A stretch of DNA of 64,000 bases. It comes from Argyresthia goedartella (lineage: Eukaryota > Arthropoda > Insecta > Lepidoptera > Argyresthiidae). This document shows, in pieces, positions 1 to 9,597 of the stretch (positions within the stretch are counted from its first letter, which is position 1; each line of letters begins with the position of its first letter). Position numbers and translations under genes: made by a program. The notes below the pieces were generated by a model. The model ran no database searches, was not told the DNA's origin, and worked only from the letters and a program-made list of their open reading frames with translations. Location of the stretch: assembly GCA_949825045.1 (NCBI GenBank), contig OX463815.1:21507231-21571230 (forward strand), in the 5' to 3' direction.

Positions 1-110
1 ATAGACCTATCTCCATTTTAAATATCTTCGGTAAAATTTTTGAAAAGGTGGTTTATGATGAAATGTATACTAACATATCTATAGGAATACCACAGGAACA
101 GCACGGATTT
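1..110 (+). pseudogene. LINE F reverse transcriptase, left fragment (cut by window edge)
   Basis: The plus strand reads as part of a LINE reverse transcriptase, with the fingers-domain motif PISILNIFGKIFEK followed by a segment ending QEQHGF. The same motif occurs in the intact LINE at 51040-51130. The fragment enters from outside the window and stops at base 110, where the minus-strand LINE G begins. The reading resumes at 4867 with GFLRGRSTVTN, so this is the left half of one ORF. Its 5' part, including any endonuclease, lies outside the window. Confidence 0.8.
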
Positions 111-385
111 CAATTTCAATTTCAATTTAGGTTTATTGCTTCCATAAAGTACATAAACATTTGTTCTTAAATTTAGGTACAATTTATGGACCCTGTCCAT
201 AGGGCACTGCAATAGTATAGAGGTATAATACTAAGGACTAATATAAAATATTTATTATTGAGGTATGTTTATGTGTACGTTTGTGCGTGTGTGAGGGTGT
301 GTGTGTTATTGTGATGTACATGCATATATTTATAAGTTAGTGTTATGTATACATATATATATCTGTGTGTTAGTGTAATTTTAAG

Positions 386-3257
386 TTATTTATTTGTCTC
401 AAATGATGGGTCTATGAAATATTCATTTATACTGTAATATGTTTTATTAATTAATATATTTTTTAATTTCTTTAGGAACTTTACGTTATTCGTTTCATCT
501 TTAAGTAGGGTGGGTAATTTATTATATATTTTGATACTCATAACATAAGGACTAGATGAGTGCATCTTTAGAGTAGAAGTGCAGGGTTGGATGAGTCTGT
601 CTTTATGTCTTAAAGAGAAGTTTACGGGGATTTCTCCGCGCTTATGGTAAAGATTCCTATTATCACGGACGAATTTGCACATTTCGTATATGTATAAGCA
701 TGGTAAAGTCAGAAGATTTAGTTTTTGAAAGAAGGGTTTACAACTGTCCGTTTGTTTGGTATTTACTAGGATCCGTATTAGTTTTTTTTGTAAAATAAGT
801 ATTGCTGGCGCACCTGTGCTGTTTCCCCATAAAAGTATGCCGTATCTGAGCCATGAAAAAGTGTATGCATAGTATACCGCAAGTGCAGTTTTCAGATCAG
901 TACATTTTTTAACTTCTTTAAGTGCGTAAGAAAACTGAGATATCTTGTTACAAATTTTTTGGGTGTGTTGTTTCCAGTTAACGTTTGAATCTATATCAAT
1001 TCCAAGCAAAGTGAACCGGTTTACTATTTCTATTTGAGTACCTTTATAGGTGAAGATGAAATCAAGTTGCTTTTTTTGTCGGGGGTGGAATATCATTACT
1101 TTAGTTTTATTATAATTAATTTGAAGGTTATGGTTTGTCATCCAATTAGTAATGTGATCTAATGTAGAAGTAAGCTTTGTGTTCAGTTGGGAGCTATTTT
1201 CTGATGGGGCCAGTAAGGATACGTCATCCGCAAACAGCACGCAGTGACTATTCGTTACTTTAGGGAGATCATTGATGTATATAAGGAACAACAGACACCC
1301 CAGGACACTTCCTTGGGGTATTGATGAATTTAATGTCCTATCAGTTTAGCGTACGTTTTGTATTTGGTTAGTTTCTTTGTTCGATTGCTGTATTTCGACA
1401 GATTGTACTCTATCTTTCAAATATGAAGTAAACCAGTTATGGGCTGTTCCGCGCACACCTATTCTATAAAGTTTGTCTAATAGAATTTTGTGATTCACCC
1501 TATCGTATGCCTTAGACATATCTAAAAGAAGGCCCACCGCGTATGATTTCTTATTCATGATACTTAGAGCTTCTTGAATGTATTTGTATACAGCCATAGT
1601 TGTCGATCTTTTCTTGCGAAAACCGTTTTGAGACTCTGTAAAGATTTTGTATTTTTCGCAAAAAGAGTATACGCGATTACACATAGATTTTTCATAAATT
1701 TTCGAATTTGTTGAAAGTATGGCAATGGGTCTGTAATTATTTGGGTCGGACTTTGAATTTTTCTTATGTATAGGTTTAATGATTGTTTTTTTAAGTATGT
1801 CTGGAAAAGTCCCCTCAATATATGATTGGTTTATCAAGATAGTTAAAGGTAAAGTTAATTCGTCTGCGCACTGTCTTATTAGTGTTGGTGGTAATTCGTC
1901 CTTACCGAAACTATTTTTATTTTTTAAATTTCGGATTATTTTTTGTATTTCTTGATGTGTTACAGGAGCCAAGAACATTGTATTTTCGGTAGGGCTCATC
2001 ACTGGATAGTTTTTATGTGCAGTACTATTATTTTTTTGTGTATTATTTTGATCTCCTATTTTTGTAAAGTAGTCATTAAATATGTTGGCAACAGCAATTG
2101 GTTCAGAATACACTGTACTATTTATTTTTAATGTAATATTTTGTGATTGGTTTTGACGTTTTTTATTAGTCCTCTCTTTAATTATATCCCACATAGTTTT
2201 TATTCTATTATTTGACTTTTTAAGTTTGTTTATGTAATGTAATTTTTTTGCTGTTATGACCGTTTTTTTAAGTATTTTTTCATATTTTTTGTAGTAGGAT
2301 TGAAGTACGTCACTTTTGGATGTTAAGGATAGTATTCTTAATAATCTTTTATTCTGAGATGATAGTATGATGCCAGGTTAGCCAATGTTTTTTAGTGTTT
2401 GTTTTTATTTTAATTACTTTTTTGGGTATGGTTTCGTCAAGAATGTTTTTTAAAATTTGATAAAATATCTCGTAGTTTTCATTTACTGTTTTATCTTTAT
2501 GTAAGATATTATTCCAAGTGAAAGTTTTTAATGTTTCTTTGAATTTATTTATATTTACATCATTGTAGAACCTTTTTTTCATGTAATATGTAGTCTGTAC
2601 CTTAGATTGTTTTATGTTTAATTGGATAGTAGTTGCCTTATGTGCTGAAAATCCTAGTTGCTCTACTTTAGTGACAGTTTATTTATCCTGAAAGTTTGTA
2701 AATATTAGATCTATGCATGAGTGTTGGTGCGTAGGTTCCTTTATGTGTTGAGTAAGATTATTTTGTAACATCAGATTAATGGATTCGTTTGTGAAAGAAC
2801 TATTCAATAAAATATTAATATTAAAATCTCCACCTAATATTATATTGCGATCTGAGAAATTCTTAGTTATATATTCTAAAATTATATTTATTTATTTATT
2901 GAATATTTCCTTCTCTCTTCCATTCCAATACATATTTATTAATAGAATATTTTCATCAATTATTTCAGTTGCACAAACTTCTAGTACATATTCAATTGAC
3001 ATGTTTGTGATATCTGTTCTATCTTTGTATTTTAGGTTATCTCGTAGTAGTATACAAACTCCGCCTCCTTTTCGTTCCTTCCTGCAGAATGCAGATGCAA
3101 TTTGGTAATTTTGTATATTTATTAAGTCTAATTGTCCTTGTGAGAGCCAGGATTCTTGTATACAGACTGCTTGATACTTTGTATTTTTCTCTAGGAAAGC
3201 TTCTAGTATATGATTTTTATTATTTAAGCTTTGAATGTTTTGAAATAATACATTGCA
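386..3257 (-). pseudogene. LINE G ORF2: APE endonuclease and reverse transcriptase, broken
   Basis: The endonuclease lies at about 3250-2600, with LFQNIQS, CIQESWLS and GGDFNINI as the Asn, Glu and Asp/Asn active-site motifs. The linker is at 2582-2349. The reverse transcriptase runs from 2194 to 386 with RPIAILSTNSKIYEK, LLDMSKAYDRVNH and the catalytic FADD at 1234-1223 (Phe in place of the more common Tyr). Damage seen: a stop at 1348-1346 just before the RT motif IPQGSVLG, a frameshift between 2349 and 2194, and in-frame stops in the endonuclease part. The last residues are PSFETNK, then a stop at 388-386. In active relatives the protein nicks target DNA and copies the RNA there. Confidence 0.85.
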
Positions 3258-3258
3258 A

Positions 3259-4353
3259 TCACATTGTGTTTCTTTGGTTCCGAAATGTCTGGTTTTGAAT
3301 ATCGGAATTTTGTGCTAAGTTTCTGTTATCTATTTTTTCATGTTCTAGTTTATGTGTCTTGCCATCTATGTATAACTTGTTGTTCCGTATAACTGCATGT
3401 CTTCCGTTTTTTCTAGCTTCGTACAAGATCTCGTGCATTTGTTTCCTCATTTTTCGGCCATTTTCATCCAAATATTCAGATAATTTTAATCTAGTGTTGT
3501 TCAGGAATGAAGTGTTTTGTAGGAGGTATTTTGTCATTCTTTTGCTCAAAAGCTCAATATATATTGGTCTGCGTTTTCCATGATTCCCCATGCGATGACT
3601 ATCTTCTACGTATCCTGTCGAGTCCACGTTGTACAACTCATAGAAAACATCAATCACACGACTGTAGAGGCAGTGTCCGTCCTCTTCGAACATTTCTTCC
3701 AGTCCATATAGGACAATGCTCTTGCTGCAGTCATGTGTTATCTGATTTTCCTGACGGGCTGTGGTATTGCAGTCTATTTTGTTTGTGAGTTTTTGTAGTT
3801 GGTTTTGTAGACTTTCCTGCTCTTTTTCTAGTTGTAAAATTTTTGTGTCCAGATGATGAATATCTTTTTTAATTTTTTCATTATCCAATTTTAAGGATTG
3901 GAATTGCTGTAGAAAATCTTTTTTGAGTTGTTTTATACTTTGGGATATCTTATTTTCAATCGTTGCGGATAGTTCTGTTACTATTTGGTTTTTTATGGAA
4001 TTTAATTTAGTATCCAGTAGGTCAGCAAAATACCTCATGTTTGTAGACGGTGAGCCGGTGTTTTCCAAGGGGTTTAAACTCTGTCTTAATGTGTCACCCA
4101 TTGGAATTTGATCTGAGTCAGAATCGTCAATGTTTGCTGTATGGATGCTTCTTACTGGTGTGTTGTCAGTCTTTCTTCTTTGGGTAATGTTGTTGCATTC
4201 AAAACATTGCCAAGATATATCATAGTGATGTGCTTTCTCCATATACTCAGTTGTGCTTATATTTAGACATTTATAGTGATAGACCTTTCTTCAAGAGCAA
4301 CATTGTAATCTCTCAGATATGTTAACATGTTTTGTACAAGCAATGCAATTCAT
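3259..4353 (-). pseudogene. LINE G ORF1: PHD-finger, coiled-coil nucleic-acid-binding protein
   Basis: The ORF most likely starts at the ATG at 4353-4351. Its first residues MNCIAC, then CC, an H-x2-C pair and WQCFEC form a PHD/zinc-ribbon-like set of Cys and His. A TGA at 4293-4291 is codon 21 and breaks the finger; the frame is then open from 4290 to the stop at 3261-3259. Residues roughly 95-175 are rich in K, Q, L and E in heptad-like spacing (IENKISQSIKQLKKDFLQQF), a likely coiled coil. The C-terminal part (HDCSKSIVLYGLEE, then IYIELLSKRMTKYLL) resembles the RNA-binding domain of LINE ORF1 proteins. In active relatives such a protein packages the LINE RNA. A start at the downstream in-frame ATG (4242) would lack half of the finger. 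Confidence 0.75.
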
Positions 4354-4865
4354 CTTTAGAAACTGGTGCTGCCCTCAAGTGTTAGAAGTAATTATCACTC
4401 GTCGTTCACAGTTATTGGAAGCGCATCGGTGATCTCTTCGTTTAGAAAGTTAGTTTTGCTGTCACTAGATGTCGCTGCGGTGAGCTCAGATGAAGAAATT
4501 ATGCTGACTAATAGGTTAATAGAGATTAAGGTTATAATTAAACGCACTTTTATCAAAACGTGTCGCTTTCGTCCGTATCACTTTTAATTGGTATGTACAG
4601 GTTAGTTTGTAGTTTTGTGGGATGGTTTGTTTGTCACTTCACTCAACCAGATTAGATATTTGTTCAAATATTTGTGAATTGTATCCAACACCTTTTTTAA
4701 GCACTTGTATTTTATTGTTTAAACAATCTTCAATATATGTTGTTGTTGGATGGTCAATTTATCTAATTACACTGTTTTTTGACACAATTGTACTCTATTT
4801 ATAATTTTAATTAACTGTTTATGCGGTTTCAATGTTTACTTTACGGCAGTGTTGCCAGTCGCCTC

Positions 4866-6060
4866 CGGATTTCTGAGGGGGAGATCGACTGTCACTAATC
4901 TTTCAATCTTTACAAAGTTCATACTAAGCAACATGAAAAAAAATAAGCAAGTTGATGTGGTCTACACTGATTTTGAGAAGGCTTTCGATCATATAGACCA
5001 CTTTATCCTGCTACAGAAATTAAATAAACTAGCAATACATGGTGATTTGTTACGATGGATCGAATCATACCTATCAAACCGTTCACAAGCAGTTGTAGTT
5101 GGTGGATACAGATCCAACTATGTGGATATCCCGTCTTGAGTACCGCAAGGATCTCACTTGGGACCGTTGTTATACAACGCATACTTATATGATATATACA
5201 AATGTCTTGAACATTCAAATTATTTGATGTATGCAGATGATACCAAGATATATCTGGATATCAAAGATCAAAACTATAGTATAAATTTGCAATCCGATTT
5301 ACATAACTTAGAAGAATACTATAGACAAAACAGTATCACAGTAAACAGCACGAAATGTCAGGTAATTTATTTTAGTAGGCGCCGAAATACGATAAATTTT
5401 CCATATACTATTAATACGGTTCCAATTCAAAGAGTGCAGTCAGTAAGAGACTTAGGTATCTTATTCGACTCTAAGTTTATACTTGATCAACACATTGATA
5501 ATATATGGAATAAAGCCTATAGAAATTTAGGATTTGTAATGCGTACCTGCTCGGTATTTGGGGATCTTGGTTGTATTAAAAATGTATATTTTGCGTATGT
5601 ACGTAGTGTACTAGAATACGGAAGCATTATATGGTCACCTTGTTATCAAACTTACAAAGACCGCATTGAAAAAGTACAGAAAAAGTTTCTGAATTATCTT
5701 AACTATAGGGCTCGCTCCTCTCATTCCACATATGAAGACAGTTGCTCCGGACATCGTATTCTTCCTCTGGCAGACAGACGAGTGATGTTAGATGTAATGT
5801 TCCTGTACGACATACTTGTGTCGCGAGTCGACTGCCCCGCGCTGGTGCGCTCGGTGGCGTACTGCACGCCACTGCGGCGCACACGCCACACGCTGTTGCT
5901 GCGTGTGCCAGCGCGACGCACTAACTACGCCGCCAACGAACCGCTCACCAGGATCACACGTACTTACAATAACACCTTCCAACACATCGACCCGTTCAAT
6001 AACTCCAGGGCCTCCTTCAGAAACTGCATTCTCAAACACTTTACACAACCGGAACAATAA
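4866..6060 (+). pseudogene. LINE F reverse transcriptase, right fragment
   Basis: This continues the RT begun at 1-110. Motifs in order: GFLRGRSTVTNL, VYTDFEKAFDHIDH (catalytic Asp), VPQGSHLGPLLYNAYLYD, MYADDTKIYLD (YADD at 5230-5241), a thumb with VRDLGILFDSKF and a C-terminal domain ending KHFTQPEQ with a TAA at 6058-6060. One lesion is visible: TGA at 5137-5139, directly before VPQGSH, where relatives have Gly, so a GGA-to-TGA change explains it. It is similar to but clearly diverged from LINE A at 49385-52336, so it is a different family in the same clade. Codons become GC-rich at 5815-5950. The 3' UTR at 6061-6225 is AT-rich with no clear tail. Confidence 0.85.
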
Positions 6061-6238
6061 ACTAAGCAACATATTATATTATTATACAGAAATATATTTA
6101 TAACATATCTGTTTATATATAATCTATTCTATCTTTATGATCTATTTATATAATCTGTTTATTATATACATTATATACTTATATAAACATAAATATGTAA
6201 ATGTAATAGAATGAAAGTATAAAAAATACAGTGTGTGC

Positions 6239-6275
6239 GTGTACTAGTGTACACACGTAAGAAGTGAAACTTCTT
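6239..6275 (-). repeat. Two short hairpins near the 3' end of the Helentron
   Basis: GTGTAC-tagt-GTACAC (6239-6254) and AAGAAGT-gaa-ACTTCTT (6259-6275) are perfect short stems, placed about 160 bp beyond the stop of the helicase/endonuclease gene. Helitrons and Helentrons end with a hairpin near the 3' terminus, so these are candidates. The exact terminus was not determined. Confidence 0.4.
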
Positions 6276-6433
6276 TATGGCCTTATTTTTCGCAAAATGA
6301 TCTACATGCAACTTTCCAGAAATTGGTTAAATAAAGTTAAATTAGATAAAGTTTAAACAAAAGGATTTTATTATCATAGACATGAATACAAATAATACAA
6401 TTATTTCACTTTAACTTTTTGCTACTAAGATTA

Positions 6434-7785
6434 TTACAGCATTTCATTAATTGTAATAGAATTATTACTATCATTGTCATCGTTATTATATATTTTTGTA
6501 ATTAATGGCTTATGGTAACTGAAATATGAAATATATGGTTTACATTCCACGAAATTTAACGACCGAGTAAAAACTCCATCAATTGTAGTGCCAGATCTTG
6601 TTGTTGACGTTTGAGGACTGTTTTTCATGGATAAATTCAATTTATCTTTCAGAAATTCAACTAGCTTCAAAGATTTTTCCGATGCAAAATTGACATTAAA
6701 ATCTCCACTTAAAATCATCGATATTTTATCATTATTGTTACCGAGTAAAGAGGCACCTCCACTTGTGTACGGCAACAATTAATGGTGAAGAAAATTAATA
6801 ATATCGTCCAACTTCTGATTAGGAGATATATACAGTGCAACAATCAAAATTTTCATCCCATTTTCCATTTGGCATTAAGCCATACATAAATCACCAACTG
6901 CTGATGCTAGTGACCCATGAAAGTCAGGAGAAAAAACAGAAAAATCTATCGATGAAGTCACAACGTTAACAACATCATTAGAATTATGATATATTCCTAC
7001 ACCTCCTGCTCTCGTGCTCAGCCGTTTAAATTTTGCGATGCATTTGAAATTAGTGATGTTTACTTTAAATTTTTATCATTGTCAATCTATTTTATCAAAC
7101 TGTCATTGTTCAGCCATGTTTCAGATAGAACTAAAACATTTGAATTTTTCACAATTGAATCATCCAGGTCGTCTATATGAGCTCTAATACTTTGACAATT
7201 GAAAGTAAAGAGTGACAAACCTCTTCTTTTGTTCATGAACTTAATCAAATGTTCATTTATAGTTTCTACTTTATTCAGAGACAATCGTTTAAATTCCGCT
7301 TGTAAATCGATGGTGGACGTTGACGTTCTTCGACCATGATAAAATGTTTTGTCATTATTTGGAGTCGTTGTATACAATCCTTCAATACTCGTAACACGGG
7401 ATAAAGCAACATATAACAACGATTGGCTGTGATGTTTCTCATATTCATAAACAATTTCCGGAAATGTGCTGCCTTGTGATTTATGAATGGTAGTAGCACA
7501 AGCACAAACCAACGGAATATGAGTACGTTTAACAAGTATAGTTTTGTTATTATTGAGCGGAATTGTAGAAGATCTTTGTGCAATTGGTACAGCCATTCGA
7601 CTGATATTATTTTCTGCTGCGTGACCCGCTGCTTTACGTCTCAATTTTTCACCAATTCGAGGTAATGCTGGAAATTCAAGCCATGCTATTTTAACTACTC
7701 CATCGATATCGGTTTCTGCATGAACTAACTTCCCAACAGCACCATTTGCTAATCCGTCAGATACATCACTGTTTGTAGTAATCAT
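6434..7785 (-). pseudogene. Helentron RepHel C-terminal part: PIF1-like helicase joined to APE-type endonuclease
   Basis: The minus strand from 7785 opens with the end of a PIF1-family helicase: MITTNSDVSDGLANGAVGKL, then TTIHKSQGSTFPEIVYEY and LLYVALSRVTSIEGLYT, which are helicase motifs V and VI. In the same frame it continues into an AP-endonuclease-like domain: LFTFNCQSIRAH, LVLSETWLN, then downstream GGVGIYHN, ILSGDFNVNF, GTTIDGVF and YFSYHKPLITKI. A helicase followed by this endonuclease is the layout of Helentron/Helitron2 rolling-circle elements, not of canonical Helitrons. Stops at 7089-7087 and in the region 6880-6780 show it is inactive. The Rep (HUH) nuclease and helicase motifs I-IV are missing upstream of 7785. 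Confidence 0.82.
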
Positions 7786-8113
7786 GTAATAAATATTTAT
7801 TACAAATGTTGTTAGGTAAGGCTTTCCATTTCATAATAAATGGCACATGTTCATACAAAAACAAAAACCTGCAGTGCTTACTCCCTATCTTTAGCTACAC
7901 ACCGAACACTGTTTTTTTGTACTCGCCAAACATACCGGTCTCATACAGCAATGACAGAGGTATCATGTGCTTCTTCATCGCTTGTGTGAAATGAGCACTC
8001 GGAATTGGACTCATGATCATAAGGTAGCCATCCATCTTCTGAATCGGAATAAACTATTCTTATTGGTACATATCAGCGCCGACATTCGAAACTGCATCTC
8101 CTACGTGAGAAGC
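7786..8113. other. No gene recognised between Helentron and FLYWCH exon
   Basis: Minus-strand readings here hold fragments such as YEHVPFIMKWKALPNN but with frame breaks. They may be decayed Helentron sequence; I could not place them in a helicase motif. Confidence 0.3.
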
Positions 8114-8175
8114 AAGTGTGAAACCCTTTAGTTAGTTTGACTCCATAGTCTAACCAACTAAAGGGTTTCACACTT
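8114..8175. repeat. Perfect 20-bp inverted repeat, 22-nt loop
   Basis: Left arm 8114-8133 reads AAGTGTGAAACCCTTTAGTT; right arm 8156-8175 is its exact reverse complement. The arm resembles the sequence around the second hairpin near the Helentron 3' end (AAGTGAAACTTCTTTA at 6262-6277), so it could be a rolling-circle element terminus or a solo MITE-like hairpin. Confidence 0.7.
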
Positions 8176-8224
8176 CATAAGTAAAGCTTGAATCCAAATA
8201 AATGTACTAATAAAATTAACTTAC

Positions 8225-8413
8225 TTTGATCCTTATAACTCCGCCACACTTCAATTTACGCTGGGAACAACTCCAAACCACTAAACCACTTTTGTGTGCT
8301 ATTCTTTTATAGTATTGGTAACCTCCATGAAGTAAAACCAATCCATGCCTTCGTTTTATATAGACTAGCACTGGTTTGCCACTTGAACACCCTGCTCTAT
8401 TTGGTTCCGACAT
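8225..8413 (-). CDS. Candidate exon encoding a FLYWCH zinc finger
   Basis: The minus strand reads MSEPNRAG, then PVLVYIKRRHGLVLLHGGY, QYYKRIAHKSG, VVWSCSQRKLKCGGV. This fits the FLYWCH pattern: hydrophobic strand, RxG, GGYxY, WxC and a second Cys, about 50 residues long. The FLYWCH His is not placed with certainty. A strong splice donor, GTAAGT (8224-8219), follows directly after the codons for RIK, so this behaves as an exon. The ATG at 8413 is a plausible start, but the frame stays open upstream to about 8457 and a CAG acceptor-like site is also there. FLYWCH domains occur in insect chromatin proteins such as mod(mdg4) isoforms and in some MULE transposases. No partner exon was found nearby. 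Confidence 0.5.
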
Positions 8414-8429
8414 GACCAAATGGCATGCA

Positions 8430-8867
8430 ATGACTGAGGCTATTTCTAATTTGCTTCATTTGGTTTAAAATTAACTACTTACATGTATCATCTCCAATGC
8501 CCTGCCGGGCCCTGATTGGTTATTTCAAGGTCTTTGCAGATACAGGATAAGGATAGGCAGGGCAGGTGCGTATATCTATTGTTTAGTTGCTCTATTGTTT
8601 GTGTTACCTGGAATGGCTCTACTACCCGGCCGTTTTGGAATGCGACCCCCTTCCCGCACTCGCCCCGCGTTCACCTTACGCGCTCACTCTCTCATTACTG
8701 ATAGCATATCAGTTACCATTTTCGTTTGTAATTAGACCGAGAGTTGTAGCTAAGCTAAGCTTGAGGCCAACATAGTGTGACCAGCAGTGCAGTCGCTGCG
8801 GACCAAAGCTAATTGTCTAGTGCTTTACTCAAACAAATGCGAGTATTAAAATACCATTTTGAATTTT
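8430..8867. other. Non-coding stretch, partly GC-rich
   Basis: No ORF with recognisable domains. Part of it (8610-8700) is richer in C and G than its surroundings. It could be a promoter or 5' UTR, but nothing specific supports that. Confidence 0.3.
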
Positions 8868-9597
8868 AAGATGGCTGCAGCGCCAATTTTCTATTTTGCA
8901 ATATGGGTATGGTTTAAGAGTTCTAGTGACGAATAAAGGGTCCATTTCGCATTTCAAGATGGCCGCCGCGCCAATTTTCTATTTTGCAATATGGGTATGG
9001 TTTTCGAGGTACTTTAGGGTTCTAGTGACGAATAAAGGGTCCATTTTGCATTTCATGATGGCCGCCGCGCTAATTTTCTATTTTGCAATATGGGTATGGT
9101 TTTCGAGGTATTTTAGGGTTCTAGTAACGGATAAAGGGTCCATTTCGCATTTCAAGATGGCCGCCGCGCCAATTTTCTATTTTGCAATATGGGTATGGTT
9201 TTCGAGGTACTTTAGGGTTCCTGTGACGAATAAAGGGTCCATTTCGCATTTCAAGATGGCCGCCGCGCCAATTTTCTATTTTGCAATATGGGTATGGTTT
9301 TCGAGGAACTTTAGGGTTCTAGTGACGAATAAAGGGTCCATTTTGCATTTCAAGATGGCCGCCGCGCCAATTTTCTATTTTGCAATATGGGTATGGTTTT
9401 CGAGGTACTTTACCCACATTGCAAAATAGAAAATTGGCGCGGTGGCCATCTTGAAATGTGAAATGGACCCTTTATTCGTCACAAGATCCCTAAAGTACCT
9501 CGAAAACCATACCCATATTGCAAAATAGAAAATTGGCGCGGCGGCCATCTTGAAATGCGAAATGGACCCTTTATTCGTCACAAGAACCCTAAAGTAC
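8868..9597. repeat. Fold-back array of a 99-bp unit: six direct, two inverted copies
   Basis: Unit starts at 8868, 8956, 9055, 9154, 9253 and 9352 on the plus strand. The spacing is exactly 99 bp except for the first unit, which is 88 because 11 bp are missing. From about 9410 the sequence turns round and two units run on the minus strand, again 99 bp apart. Each unit contains AAGATGGCCGCCGCGCCAAT and ATTTTGCAATATGGGTATGG and ends near ACGAATAAAGGGTCCATTTC. The copies differ by only a few bases. Because 99 is a multiple of three the array is open in one frame, but it has no protein-like features beyond the repeat. Confidence 0.95.

Larger units (their letters stand above)
111..4865 (-). mobile_element. 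LINE G: near full-length CR1-like non-LTR retrotransposon, nested in LINE F
   Basis: Read on the minus strand, the order is a leader (4865-4354), ORF1 (4353-3259), ORF2 (about 3257-386), a short 3' UTR and an (AAATTG)n tail at 130-111. CGGATTT occurs at 104-110 and again at 4866-4872, a 7-bp target duplication. The presumed 5' end reads GAGGCGACTGGCAACACTG. Removing 111-4872 rejoins HGF to LRGRS in the plus-strand host RT. A leader plus both ORFs suggests a copy without 5' truncation, about 4.75 kb. Family features are the PHD-like finger in ORF1 and the hexamer tail typical of CR1/L2-group elements. The copy is dead: ORF1 has one stop and ORF2 several lesions. The exact clade is uncertain. 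Confidence 0.88.

Noticed and set aside
8896..9429. 177-codon open frame in the 99-bp array
   Set aside because: It exists because 99 is a multiple of three and the unit has no stop in that frame; the inverted part reads the same way on the other strand. No protein features.
8868..9597. CRISPR array
   Set aside because: Units are contiguous with no unique spacers, some are inverted, and the genome is eukaryotic.
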